Part shown: positions 45,001 to 57,109 of the stretch, one piece after another
Layout of the letters: each line of letters starts with the position of its first letter
Position numbering within the stretch: position 1 is the first letter of the stretch
NCBI GenBank assembly: GCA_950295325.1
Contig: OX485807.1
Location: 4,030,501 to 4,094,500 of the forward strand
DNA length: 64,000 nt
Reading direction: 5' to 3'
DNA from: Polytrichum commune
Taxonomy: Eukaryota; Streptophyta; Polytrichopsida; Polytrichales; Polytrichaceae
Made by a program: the position numbers and the translations under genes
The notes under the pieces: model-generated
What the model was told of the DNA's origin: nothing
Database searches by the model: none
The model's input: the letters and a program-made list of their open reading frames with translations, nothing else

Positions 45001-48000
45001 TCCAATCATTTGAAATTTAGAGTACCAGTTTGGAATATTCATGTTGTTAAGGCTTAAGCAGCCATAATGAACCATCTAAACCATCTCTGAGTTGATATTA
45101 CTACTAATTAATCCCTAAAGACCGGAGCTAATTCTTCCAAAATGACCTAAAACAACTTATTAAAGACAATTAGCACCTCTTACAGTAGTTTTGACTATAC
45201 CGATGTCATCTTTATAAAGTTAGAATTGTTTACACAAATTTGTAGATGTCAATGTGTCCAAAATCCGAAGATTATAACGTAAACACGTATATTGGTACGG
45301 TTGGACAGTGGCGGTTGCCTGTAAAAAAACGTCCGCCTCGGCCTCTTTAGGGGTTAGCCCCAAAAAAGTTGTGATCATCAACAAAATAGTATTTCAGCTT
45401 GTCAATTGCATGTGCAGTACTTACCAGATAGATGCCTATCCAGCGAGCCATTACAGACATACTCATACACCAGGAGCCGTTTCTGGTTCTCGACGCAATA
45501 CCCAATAAGTGTCACAAGGTTCCGATGTTGCGCGCAACTGAGAACCTCGACCTCCGCACAAAACTCGTGGTCGCCTTGGGAGCTCGCAATCTTGTGCTGT
45601 TTCACAGCAATCAGCTGGCCCTCTGGCAAAATGCCTCTGTACACGGAGCCATAGCCACCTTGGGCCAGGTAATTGTGATGGTTGAAGCTGTCAGTGGCCA
45701 CCGACAACTCGGCATACGTGAATTTCCTCACGGGTTTCCCAAACTCGGGCGTCTTGTGCTTGCAGATGGTGCAAAGCGGTGGAGCCATGGGACCTTGTTT
45801 CTTCATGAACACAGCTCGTCGAACACTCGACGTCCTTTCCATGGGCTCCGAGATCTCGTGGTGGGGACTGTGGGACGTGTGTTTGAATCCTTTCGACGGA
45901 GATGACAACTTTATCCCGTTTTCCATCTTCTTCACTCTCCCCAGAGTAGCAACTATCTGTAGCGCCTGCAGGGGTCAATGTCTTAAAACCAAACCATGGT
46001 TTGGAGCTGATAAAACATTTTAAAGAAAAAAGAGAACTAGTTTGGAGTTGCAATTGTGTAACAAGGCTTCGTCATTTTCTAGACTACGAGGGTGGGTTTA
46101 CACTAGGGCCCATGACCAAAGTGATCTTATTAATCAAGAGCAAAAATTTGGACCTTACGAGTTTATAATATAGTCCAGGTCCAAGGTAGGAGAAATTATT
46201 TTGACATTTTATTAAAAAGTCTAATTTAATATTATTTCTCGTCAAATCTAAATAATCTTCATTCAAGAAAATACTCCTAGTTTGAGAAATTAATCTTTGA
46301 GCTCGAGTCTAATCTTGGCTCCGAAAATAAGATCCATAAAGGGGTGTTTCGGACCTCAAGTTTCTTAGACTCAGACTCTAATGTAAACCCGCCCTAAGTT
46401 TCAAGAACTTTTGTACATTTAACATTGTTCAACTCTTTTTAGAAGGACTCCTGCTCTGGAAAAATCGTTGGCCACAAATCAAGAATAATGGGCCATCCTA
46501 ACCATTCTTTAGACTTGAGTCTGATATGGAATGAGAGGTGACTTTACTATTTACTTTAATTTGATGTCCTCCATATCTGCCACTTTGCATAACCATTACA
46601 ATCTCTCAACACTCCCTACACATTGTCAGCGATATGTTAATTTTGTTAGAAGTGTCAAAAATGAAACACCTGGGAAGTCTGGATTGTGACCCTGGTTTAG
46701 AAAATTTGATTCTAATCGGTTCTAACAACGTCCACATTTCGAAGTATGAACTTTTTCAAATTCAGACACAAATGGTTCACCCATGGATCCGTCTCAATGT
46801 CACCTGCTCCTCTTTGTGAAATAACAAATCAACAAATTAGAATTCATTAGAAGCATCCGAAGTGACGTAGAAACTGCTATTCTAAAGCGGACAGTTGCTC
46901 ACCTTCTCTGGGGATGCCGGAGGATGATGAGCATGTTGAGGATGTTGATGTTGCAGTTGATGTTGTTGATTTGGATGTTGTTGATGTTGTTGATTTTGAT
47001 GTTGTTGATGTTGATGTTTTTGTTGCTGTTTTTGTTGATGCTGTTGATGATGTTGGTGATTTCTTCCTCCATGATGATCTCCATTCAACAACCCATTCAA
47101 CCCATGCAACGTCCAGCTCGCATCCACTCGCCGCGGTTGCACGGAGATCGGCCCTTGCTGTGTGGCGCCATTGCTGTTGCCGTTTCTGGGATCGCAAATT
47201 AGGTTATTGTTGTCCACGGGAGATGACCATTGCAGATGATCAGGCCTCCCAACGGAAGGAAAACTAACGGGAGTGGCGTTCATGGACGACGACAAGGAGT
47301 TGGTCGCGGGTGGAATTGTGCTCGCCACTGGCCTGACGGAGGGGACCATCGACATCGACTCCGTGCTCAGCGAAGAGCTGGAGACAATGGTACTGCCCGG
47401 GGAATCCTCGGAGGCTGCGGGTGAAGTGGCCTGCACTGGGAATTTGTTTTGGTTTTCGGTGGACTCCGGATTGCCGCGCCTATTAATTGGAAACAAAGAA
47501 GCCTCTGTGGAAGGGCTGACGATGTCTGAGCTCGGTGATGTGCTCAATTGCAATGACTCCTCACGTGGATAAATCCCTGCAAGCCAAACAATTACAGACT
47601 CTACAACATCAAATTCAAATTTTAGGTGATATTTGGTGACACATGAGCAGATACTTCAGACTTCGGACCCTAACTCCAAAGAAAGAGTCGGACTTGGGAT
47701 TTCATATTTGCTCACTGGTTTGAATTGCAGATTTTAAGTAAGAGCAAGTGTCAAACGCTGCAAATAGCCTTTTCTAGTGTGTGCTTACTTCTTTCCAAGA
47801 ACGGTGAAACAAATTCACCGAATCTGTTCCACAAGGAATTCTGTCCACTTTACCACAAGTTGCCCTAAGTGATGAATCGCCCAAAGTTCCCTGTGAATTC
47901 CCTGCTCAAAATACAGACATCGTTCTAGGTTCAATAGTGAACACAATTGGGAGCCTGACCTATGATCGTTAAGGGCGAATTAGTTTTCAAATTAGTTTCT

Positions 48001-50363
48001 CAGTTGATGATCACCATCGTGAGACTGAGCGATTTCTTTTGATCGTTCATCCTTCGAGGTCCAAGCACAAAATGGCACAAGGATGGCACAGGGAACTCTG
48101 GGCAATGGACCACCTATGAGGGAAACATGTAGAAAATTGGACAAAACCTGAACCATTGAACCAAAACAGACATGTCCCTTGAACCACTGAGCAGTAATTC
48201 TACTCAGTCTCCCATGTTAGATGATTGGAGATGGTTGTCGGCACGTTGACGAAGTCAAGATGGTTGGAGAGTTTAAGCGCGATTGCGATGATCCTCGATA
48301 ACCAATTAGCTAAGGCCCACATGAAATAATTTAATAGAGATTGACAATATGAAACTTACCATGCTCTGGGCTTCCATGATCACGCAACCACTGCCGAACT
48401 GCTTCCGAATCCTCCATCGTCCCTCGATTGCCAAAAACTGTGCTCTCCTCATGCTCAGATTCGACGTCTGCCTCAACCACTTCGTCGGCCTCCCAGCCCT
48501 GGATGCTGAGGAGGTCACTGTCCGCCAGGCAACTCATGAAGGAGGAGGCAGAAGAACGGCGATGGGAGGGTGCAGCAGCAATATCACCATTACTTCTGGC
48601 AATTAGAGAACCAGGCCCGGGAACTGAATCTTGAGCCTTGACGGGGGGGATTGGCGGAAGCTCTGCATGGCGCTGCATCATGACTTGGGGCAGGCCTGGG
48701 CGAAGAGGCTCGTAAACGTCGAGGCTTTTCACACGGGTCACGTAGCATGTGAGGTTGTCAATGTAGTGTTTCTTATCTTTCTTCGTGCTCCTGAAAGTGA
48801 AATATTTGACATATGTTAGAAAAATCAGTGCAGGGTTGGTAGGTCCAATGTGGACCGGTATATGTGTGAATGCATGGGTATCAATAATCATCAACATCAA
48901 TAATGGTATCGAAGAACTTACACTGGGTATCAAAATTGTCACACCAGTCAATTGTTGATATTGGATGGGTATGTCAAGGCAAGAGAATTTTTGCATATCC
49001 GAGTTATTATTTGGGTCAACAACATTCTAAATCATATTAATACTAGGGCAGTTTTACCTAGGTATGAAGGTTTTTGCATGATTATATATAGACCCCAATC
49101 ATATCCAAACAAAGACGACAACAGTCCAACACTGGTTAGGTCACTCTGATTCAATACTGTAAATTATGTCAGAACTTTTGATGATTCTCTGATGTTGCAT
49201 ATTGTTACAAATCCATGGAGAAATATAATCATATGTAGTACCTCTCAAGAACCACATGGTGCGCACCAAAACTCTTGGCCTCTTCGACAACGAGAGTCTT
49301 GAGGTCACGGCTAACCTGCACGTCAATGTCTAGGGTAACCTGAACAAACCCATAAATTATCAGACATTGATCGGCAAAGTCTTCAAAATCCACATGATTG
49401 ACCATAGTTGGATAATTTCTGACTCACACCCAATTGATTATGATTACCTACCCTCCAACGGGTAACAAATCATTAGTTTTGAGGGTAATTTAGTTTACCC
49501 CAAGTTTCTGGCATCTTAAGAGAAGGTCCAGATTGTTTTGAAGACTCTGCTTCTTGGTGGTGATCTCTGTGTCAAGGACAGATCGGTTCACCCCATTCCA
49601 ACCTTTCTCATCAGCCCACGACTTGTATCCCACTGCCAAAAGACACATGTTAGCAGATGAATTATAACTTCGAATCACAAATTTAGAATTAGGAAAAAAC
49701 ACATCACAGACGAATGCTAGCGTTGTTAACGTCTTGCACCTCCAGGTAATGTGAGGCATGATCTAATTGAGCGGCAGATTTACAAGATATGATGTTTCTA
49801 AAGAGTTTGCTAGCAAGAAAATCTGTGCAACCAAATTGATTCCAATCGGTAACCCTTAATAATCCGTGGAATTTTAACGTCCCAGTCACTATGATTGCCA
49901 TGAAGTAATCCATACTTCCACAACCCTCGCTTGACAGTCTCTCTGCAAGCTTAATCTTCTTGCACAACTTCCCCCGATTCTTGATGATTTTAAAAAAATC
50001 AGAAGAGATTATCTCTGTACATTATTTAGTACGAGCGGGGCAGCCTAGCAAGGACCTAGAAGAATATTCCAGATTCTGCTTACATTTTGAAAGACCTCCT
50101 TGAAAACCACCCTTACTCGGATTATAGATTTGTTGAAGAACGGCGAGGAGCCTCAAGTCATCCCCACGTTGCACCGCGTGATCTAGGGTCCAATCCAGAG
50201 CCGTGCTGGAATGTTGATCCTTGGCCGCATCGACCACCACAAGCACCCGATGTGAGTCTCCACCACCAACCCAATTCACCATGGCGGAATTATCAGCTTG
50301 CAACGAATCTCCTTCTGTGCCCGGCGTCACGAAGCCTCTTCTGGCATCACTAGCAGATTCCAT
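42009..50363 (-). CDS. Receptor-like cytoplasmic kinase with N-terminal USP-like domain, 10 exons
   Basis: Ten exons join in phase: 50363-50084, 49632-49499, 49339-49242, 48790-48360, 47576-46903, 45965-45425, 44518-44281, 43659-43512, 42883-42731, 42413-42009. They total 3,102 nt, 1,033 residues, with GT..AG introns. Exons 1-3 encode a USP-like (adenine nucleotide alpha-hydrolase-like) fold, with V-L-V-V-V-D-A and A-L-D-W-T-L-D-H. The middle is Ser/Pro-rich and disordered, with an H/Q tract at 482-532. C-T-I-C-K-H-K precedes the kinase domain: glycine loop G-G-Y-G-S-V at 642-647, Lys661, H-R-D with Asp758, D-F-G with Asp776, A-P-E at 802-804. All catalytic residues are kept, so an active Ser/Thr kinase is expected. 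No signal peptide or transmembrane segment is seen. The layout matches the plant family of Arabidopsis At3g13690-like kinases. Start chosen: the first ATG (50363) in the exon 1 frame. Substrates are unknown. Confidence 0.92.
43053..43470. repeat. Foldback and tandem repeat inside kinase intron 8
   Basis: CCCTAACCTCAACTCCACCTC near 43053-43073 is mirrored by GAGGTTAGGGTTGAGGTGGA near 43448-43467. Between 43245 and 43440 a unit of about 70 bases with GAGGTTGGG..GGAAA.GTCT..GACCTCAACCTA..TTGTCATC recurs imperfectly three or four times. The first arm is itself part of the same family. It looks like an old MITE amplified within the intron and does not touch the splice sites. Confidence 0.6.
46924..47076 (-). 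repeat. CAN/CAT triplet tract encoding His/Gln-rich segment of kinase
   Basis: The strand complementary to the window repeats CAA/CAG/CAT/CAC triplets, coding about 51 residues that are almost only His and Gln with a few Asn, Pro and Lys. On the plus strand it appears as GTTGATGTTG repeats. Such tracts are length-variable by slippage. Confidence 0.9.
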
Positions 50364-51370
50364 CTTCTCTCTCAAAGATTAATTTGAGGAAAGGGAATAG
50401 TTAGCGAGATTAACCCCTCCAGAAGGTGATCTATCCTGCGGGCACGCACCTTAAAAGTTAAGTGGAAGGAAGGCTGGTCACATATAGTATCCAGAATTGA
50501 TGAAAGGACACAGATTGAAGACAACAAATGTTGAAACCCGGGAAGGGAGTGCATGAGAATTCGGGCAATACCCAGGCAGGGATCTCTCATGCTGGAAGCA
50601 TTCTAGGTTCCTTATTGTCACCCATCCATTAGGATGTTACCACGGGCTGCTAATTGCTCATGTGAAAATTGGTTACATTTTCTGCTTGGCTCTTCTCTCG
50701 ACAAACTTGACAATTTTGAGTTAACATGGACTATGAGGGAAGAAAAACATTGTGCCAAGGAAATCGCCTCATATTCTTCACAATTCCGTTCCTGATTTGT
50801 TAATGACCCTACATGTTTACTGGAAGTTCTGGGCAAGGTTTTCCTACGCCATCAACTTGAATTAATGTATGCTGCTTGCAATTAGTCAAAGCCAAAGTGG
50901 GGTTTCCTAAGCTCAGTACAAAGTACATCAAGTGCGGACAAAAACATAGTCAAGGGAAAAAAAATCTTCCGCATTCGAAGTAATGTGAATGTTTAGCCTG
51001 GCGAGGTACCCAGAATGCAAAGATGCCACTGTTTCATCAAAATCTTAAAAACCGCCTGTACTAGCAAGCTCCCTCGAGAATCTTCCCTCCATGGCATTGC
51101 AAACCACAGAATTCAGGACCAACAAACCAGCCAACCACTAAGTTGTAAGTAGCACAGCCAAATCCAGAGCATTTTGGCAAGAAAATGATTGACTTACCGC
51201 AAAGCTGTGTGTACCAACCTCTCTGACCAGAGCATCGTATTTTGCCACAAATCTGTGGGCGTAATTCCGAAGCCAGAGAAACAGTTTAGAGAAGGAGCGA
51301 GATCGGCTCGCCTGGATTTTGTGAATGAAGATGTAGCCACACTTGAAGTCAAGTTTGTGCTGACTGTCAA

Positions 51371-51397
51371 TGGGGGGCGGCGGGGGGGGGGGGGGGT
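51371..51397. repeat. Poly-G run
   Basis: Nearly uninterrupted G on the plus strand, so poly-C on the kinase coding strand, within its probable 5'UTR. Prone to slippage and to G-quadruplex formation. Confidence 0.8.
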
Positions 51398-52029
51398 CCA
51401 GCGGCGACAACCACTGCCTCCAGAACTAGGGTGACAATTAAACGCAGACTAGGATCACTTGCAAGAATTGAGAATTTTGTTTCTGGTCATTCTCCGAAGC
51501 CAAAAACAGAAACCACGTCCATATCGACCGCGGGCGATGAACAACAATACAGTATCATGCGGAAGAGGCCACTTTGCGATCGCCGACTTCGAACGACGCC
51601 AGCCAACGCAAGCGTCATGTTGAGTCACATTCCAGTCGACTAAACTGTCCCTGCAAGAAAGGCCTAGCACCGGATTCCCGTCGATAGACTTCAACACCAA
51701 GAGGAAGATTCTTCGGTTTCTTTCTCTAAAACCCAAAGTACCTCAAACTCCAGATTGTCAACAGCCGGAAAAACTGATAAACCCACTCGCTCACTCACTC
51801 ACTGCATTACATCCAGAACTCTAACCTCACTTAACGATCACAACGCGATCATTAAAATCCCCGAACCCTGCATGATCCACTTGAACCTCGTGAGAGTCAA
51901 GTCACTGTCCGAACCCAAATCCCTGAGCCCAGTACTAGCAGCAGGTCGATCGAGTCCACTAGAATCTTCAACCTCCGCACTGACCGCCGCTGCAGCAATG
52001 AGAACATCACCCAAACTAATAAAGGTTAT

Positions 52030-52065
<36 letters not shown>
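52030..52065. repeat. (CT)n microsatellite in kinase leader region
   Basis: About 17 CT units on the plus strand, so GA on the kinase coding strand. GAGA-type repeats in plant 5' regions can bind BPC-type factors; that is general knowledge, not shown here. Confidence 0.9.
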
Positions 52066-52067
<2 letters not shown>

Positions 52068-52349
52068 AAACTCGCTGGTCAACAAGCAAGCATCATTGAA
52101 GTGGGGTGGGAATCCAATCGTCCACACGGTCGGATTCTTCCACAGAAGTTCAGTTGTGCAATCTGAAGTGTAAGTCTAGTGTCTGACATTCAATCATGCG
52201 CATTTCTCTCTCTGTCTCTGTCTCTGTCTGGCTTTGAAAATCTCTGTGGCTCTCGTGTGTTGGAAGGAGGAAGGGCGGGAGGGAGGGAGGGGTTGTTGAT
52301 GAATCTAAGTTCAGTTGAAGAGGGTTGCAAGTTGCTCCACCGCCAGAGC

Positions 52350-52388
52350 CAGAGAGAGAGAGAGAGAGCGAGAGAGACAGAGAGAGAA
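52350..52388. repeat. (GA)n microsatellite in kinase leader region
   Basis: GA-type repeat, interrupted by GC and CA, on the plus strand; CT on the kinase coding strand, like a pyrimidine patch close to a transcription start. Confidence 0.85.
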
Positions 52389-52676
52389 GGCCCACAAAGG
52401 GAGAACAAAATCTCCCGCAGCGTCGCTTGCTGGAGCCTAGAGCCCAGATTCCAGGCGGCCCCCTCCCTCCGCCGCTGCGTCAGGAAGGGCAGGGCAAGCT
52501 GCCGGGCAGGCGCTTCTGGAGGCGGGCAGGCAGGGGAAGTGGGTCCCACCCGAGGTCCGTGCCTGACTTTAGGGCAGCAGGTCGGAATTTCTTTTCCTTT
52601 CCGTGCCCGGGATCTCTTTCGCTTTTACCAAGGGCTAAAGCGAAGCTGGGAAAAAGGAGAGGAATTTCGTTCCACT

Positions 52677-52890
52677 GTGGATGAAGGGGCTCTAGTAAAG
52701 ACAAATCCCCTACAAGCTTGAGGGCCGATTCATTTCAACTAGAGTCCCTTACACCAATTTAGGTTTTTTGATGCCATTTCTAAAGTCATTTTTATCTCAA
52801 TATAGTTTTTTTTAAATTATACAATAATATGTAACTTTTTCACCTTGTCAAAGGATGAGTTCACGTAGACACCACGAATCCCCAGCCCCA
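52677..52890 (+). repeat. Dispersed repeat family R1, copy 1
   Basis: From GTGGATGAAGGGGCTCTAGT through GATTCATTTCAACTAGA to TCACCTTGTCAAAGGATGAG, the segment matches 54087-54300 in the same order with many substitutions. It abuts the GC-rich kinase leader, so it marks the outer limit of that region. Confidence 0.65.
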
Positions 52891-54086
52891 AAGGAGGGGA
52901 GGGAATCATCACATACAAGCGTACTCTCTCATCCATGGAATGAAAAAACTTGGTTGTGTATAGGTTGTGGTTGATTCATCTCGAATGACTTGGACAAATC
53001 TAATTTAAGGTTTTCAAAGTTGATTTTGGTGTCAAATCAACTCAAAATTGTAATCTACGTACATTTCCATATTATTTCATAACTTTTATCGTGGATAACT
53101 GAGAGGTACACTTGTATGTGCCACCCATGCATGGGGGGGACCACATTACAAGCCTTCAAATAGTTTAATGCTCTCAAGCTTCCCGATGTGTGGACAAGCA
53201 TGTTGGGTGTGCAACCAGGTTGAATAGAACATCCTCTTATATCAATATACCTCATTCATCTAACATAAAGAGTTTTAATAGTTGATTTGATGTTGAAATT
53301 AGCTTCAATGGTATGATTACTTGACTGAGAGATACAATGGTATGAGAAATTCTCCATATATTTAACCTACCTATGGTCTACACATGCTTGCCCGCACATT
53401 GGAGAAGTGCAAGAGAATTTAATTATGTGGGGGCTCGTAATGTGAGTGAAGGGGGTGCCCACACATTGTCCCTTGGTATGTTTCTTGTCAATTCATCCCA
53501 ATTTAACCTCGCTATATTCATTTGGGGTCCATGTTCATGCTTTAAGCATTCATTTGGCTAAATAAGCATATTTCCATTCTCAACATACCAATTCATGTTC
53601 CACCCTCCCCCTTGGTAGATGTCACAAAACATCACATGCAAAAAGGTTGGAGCTTTGTGATGTCATGTGCAAGTAGACGCAAACCTATTGTACTACTTGA
53701 AACCAAGGCCAATGATTTGCAGTGTCAGCAAAACTCATATGTTAAGATGTCAAAGACACATGATATTATTCTCTACCCTTCAAATGGATACTTTAAGACG
53801 AAGTGGCTTCTAAAACGGCACGAGAGACCCCATAATAGTCTAGTGGGATTCAAATGAATGAATTATCCCCTCCCCCCCACATGTAGAGGACTTACTAGAA
53901 CTTCACATTCATCCACAATGGATGAGATTTCATAGACGCTACAAACCCCAAGCATAAATACAACATGTGTAATGGACTATCATGCATTTATAAAACTTAA
54001 ATATTTCATTATGATATAGAGTGTTGGTTTTGGGTATATGTATTGATTATGGGTATACGAACCTTACTTAAATGTCATCATCCATC
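52891..54086. other. Non-genic stretch
   Basis: No gene is recognised. A third, shorter match to the end of R1 (GATGAGATTTCATAGACGCT) lies near 53921. Confidence 0.4.
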
Positions 54087-54300
54087 GTGGGTGAAGGGGC
54101 TTTAGTGAAAACAAGTTCCTCATAAGTTAGATGGTGGGTCGATTCATTTCAACTGGACTCCACTAAACTTCAATGGGAGTTTGATATCATGTTAAAAATC
54201 AAATCATATAAAATTAACATCTCTACGTCATAAAATTATACATTGCATTTTCACCTTCCCGATGGATGAATTCATGCAGACACCACAAACATCTACGTAC
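54087..54300 (+). repeat. Dispersed repeat family R1, copy 2
   Basis: GTGGGTGAAGGGGCTTTAGT, GATTCATTTCAACTGGA and TCACCTTCCCGATGGATGAA follow in the same order and spacing as in 52677-52890. Roughly three quarters identical by eye. Confidence 0.65.
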
Positions 54301-54977
54301 ACATTATTTACCTTGAATAGTACCTATGTAGGATTCAAGTAGGCTTCTCATCCTACACCAAAGGTGGAGGGTAACTCAAACTTGGACAACCGCGACAAAT
54401 TTATCCACCAATCATAAGTTAAAGTAAAAAGTATACCCATGGTCACATTGTTTATGGTATTGTCTACACCGTTTATGGTATTTAGTGTCACTTATCTTAT
54501 TTTAAGGCATATGCTAGATTACACTGATAATTAACAACTTCATCATAAGTGTCATCTCATGATACTCGGCGTTTAAGTGCGTTTATTAATATCTTGGCAT
54601 GAGTATACTCAAATGTGTATTAAGGTGCATGTCTATGTTAACCAATGGTCTACAAGTTGACTAAAGTGTAAACACATGACAATTACCATTAGTATGCTCA
54701 AATATATCTTCCCCTTCCATACTAAAATGCAAGACTAACATCTAAAGTATTCCAATGTGCTACTCTAAATGTCATCATGTAGATATTTTTCACTTAAAGA
54801 AGTTGCTTATGTTAATGAATGGAATTATATTGGCAATTAGCGGGGGTAGCACTTTGAGACCTCTAGGCATCTAGTTCAGACCCTTTGCAAATAGTGTACG
54901 TGACGCTAAAGACCATAAACAGTGTGGATATGAACCATCCTTTTAGTGTGCTAAATCCCTATCTCTTATGTTGCAAC

Positions 54978-55208
54978 ATTAACTTCACTGATCATCCAAT
55001 TTTTTTTGTGTTACTATTCGGAGTTACACAATGCAATAACGCTTTACTCATGTTTTTGATTTTTTACTAATGAAAGTTCAATAGGTTGTTTGGATATTAT
55101 AGAACATAAATGACTTTTCTTGGCAAAATATTACATCCTCGTTAAATAGTTAGAGCATTGCGTAACTCCAAATAATAACATGCACTAATTGGGATAATAA
55201 GTGTAGAC
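54978..55208. mobile_element. MITE-like inverted-repeat element, family M1 copy 1
   Basis: The left arm has GTTACTATTCGGAGTTACAC-AATGC and the right arm GCATTGCGTAACTCCAAATAATAAC, extending outward to TAATTGGGATAATAAGTGTAG. The arms are about 50 bases. The centre holds ACTAATGAAAGTTCAATAGG, shared with copies 3 and 4. No protein is encoded; the element would need a transposase elsewhere. Confidence 0.7.
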
Positions 55209-55328
55209 ATTCTAATATAGCGTGTTTGTGATTTGAAGAGAACAACATTAGAGGAACTATGCCCTTCGATGTAAATTGTTATTTGTTTCGTATTTGTTGC
55301 TACAACCCATTTCACAAATCACGAGTTT

Positions 55329-55527
55329 CATTAGAAGAAAACTTTAAGTCCTTTGCAACCATTCATTGAGACTTGGCCATTGCAACTCATGGCAATGAAT
55401 GCATAAACAAATCATTTTGGTTGTCAACCAGGGTTTTTGGATGATGATTTATTTATGCATTTGTTATCATGAGTCGCAATGGGCTAGTTGCAACAAATGG
55501 TTGCAATGGACAAGTTTTCTTCTAGTG
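55329..55527. mobile_element. Foldback element with CACTA-like termini
   Basis: CATTAGAAGAAAACT...CCTTTGCAACC on the left pairs with GGTTGCAATGG...AGTTTTCTTCTAGTG on the right; the arms run about 85 bases each to ATGCATAAACAAATCAT in the middle. Ends of the CACTA-GAAGAAA type recall CACTA-superfamily termini. The expected 3-bp duplication is not exact (TTT against TCT). Confidence 0.6.
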
Positions 55528-56221
55528 TCTCACACTATTCTTCCTATGCCACTAACCAGCCACTAACTTATGTCATGGGAGAGCTTAGATAAGGGAGGTT
55601 GGTGTAAATGGTTGACGCTTCACCTCTAGGTATAGACTTAATCCTTCATGTGTAAACCAAGGATGGGTTTGCATAACTAAGCTAGGGGTTTTGAGGTGGG
55701 TTTTTTTTTGCACTACAAGGATCATATCATGTGGACCGTCTCACTAGGCTCAATATTTTCAAGCAAAGTGGGAGAAAGTAGTCAATGCCATTATCATGCA
55801 CATGTAATTTCTAGTACAATTGGGCAATCTCAATGATATGTTCCCCAAATAAAGGGCTTTCAGTGAGGTCAACCATATCACTACTTGCATAAAAATAATG
55901 ATGAATTAAATTACAATATTGTTTACATATCATATACAAATTTGAAAAAAGAAAATGTTATGAATTCACACAAACTCTTTGAAGATGGTTTGAGGGTTGG
56001 TTCCCGTGGTGTAAAATCACTTTGAAGCTCATTTGAGGAGCTTGAGAGACCTCAAAGATGGTTCCCACACGATCATTAATGTGTCCCACACTAATATAAG
56101 AGTTTAGTACACGTCATTGAATTCGACCTCTCATTTGTGCCCCCTTGATACTTCAATTTAAGTATGGCTATTGTAAAGTAATCAATAGATTGGTTAATAA
56201 ACTCAACATGTACATGTGTCA

Positions 56222-56290
56222 TGAGTGGACTTGGTGGCTAGGCCAAGTGCCCGATAGTGGCAAGGTCCTAAGTTTGAAACTCTTGGTTGA
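56222..56290 (+). repeat. tRNA-like segment, possible SINE head
   Basis: TTGGTGGCTAGGCCAAGTGC looks like a box A region, and about 30 bases later AGGTCCTAAGTTTGAAACTC looks like a box B. The order and distance suit a tRNA-derived pol III promoter. The SINE body end is not evident. Confidence 0.4.
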
Positions 56291-56826
56291 CCCCCTTAAC
56301 ATAGTTGTGGATGCCTAGGTTGAGCCCCACATCGTGCGGTGATAGGTATAGGTGGAAATAGGTGTACTAATTAGTGGTACGTTTGATTGGGTAGATTTAT
56401 GCACACAACTATTATAATTGTATGAGCAAACTTATCCAAATTGATGTCACATTGTGGGTGAGATCCCACTAGTTTTGCCCCATATATATATACTACATAA
56501 TACTATAAAAATGAACGAGTGATATGCACCAATTCCATCTTCAAATCTAATTGGTTTGCCAATGACTTGACCAAGTGATCCATGTAGTGTTGGATAACAA
56601 AGAAAATGTCCATTGGTTACTGGGCTTACTTATGCAGATTGTGTTTTAAGGGCAGTATTAGGAAATGCAAGGTATTCTAACACCTCCATATGATAGGGTT
56701 CTCAACCGTGACATGCTTTTGACACATAAATGTTTCATGAGTGTCATGATGTAATTTTAGGTACTAATTGAGGTATAGTGGCTACTAGTTAGGTTCATCA
56801 ACTATTAAATGGGGTTCGGTGGCTAC

Positions 56827-57006
56827 CATAACATTATTAAGAAATGTGTGTTTGTTGATGTGGGCCTTGAGAACATGACCATGGGATGCCCCAACCTAGT
56901 GCAAATTCATACTTAATATGAGTCTTCTTGCACTAGGTTGGGGCATCTCATGGTTATATTCTTTGGGCCCACATGAACAAACGCACAATGCTTAATAATG
57001 TTATGA
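56827..57006. mobile_element. Near-perfect 180-bp palindromic foldback element
   Basis: Arms of about 78 bases at 56827-56905 and 56929-57006 pair with few mismatches: CATAACATTATTAAG against CTTAATAATGTTATG on the outside and GATGCCCCAACCTAGTGCAA against TTGCACTAGGTTGGGGCATC inside. The loop is about 24 bases. No coding sequence is seen. Transcribed, it would form a long hairpin. Confidence 0.85.
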
Positions 57007-57109
57007 CGGTAGAGGTTAGGCAACTAATTTTCAAGGTTCGGTGCCTACTAAACGAGGTTTGGTTGCCATGTGAAGTAGCTTACTTGCACAAGGTTTGGTA
57101 ATTACTATG

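Larger units (their letters stand above)
50364..52676 (-). promoter_or_regulatory. Kinase gene leader and promoter region
   Basis: The DNA upstream of the kinase ATG is GC-richer, especially 52250-52676, than the AT-rich flank. On the coding strand it reads C/T-rich, and a strong GCG-GTAAGT donor near 51198 suggests a 5'UTR intron. A short upstream frame of 17 codons starts with ATGCGCATGATT at about 52197 and ends near 52147; it could dampen translation. CT, GA and poly-G runs lie here. The exact transcription start is not visible. Confidence 0.5.

Noticed and set aside
46914-47572. Plus-strand ORFs of 92-117 codons rich in Asp/Val or Leu/Met
   Set aside because: Antisense readings of the His/Gln triplet tract of the kinase exon.
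52179-52721. Plus-strand 180-codon ORF and overlapping ORFs on both strands
   Set aside because: Produced by GA/CT repeats and GC-rich leader sequence, with no domain; several frames are open at once.
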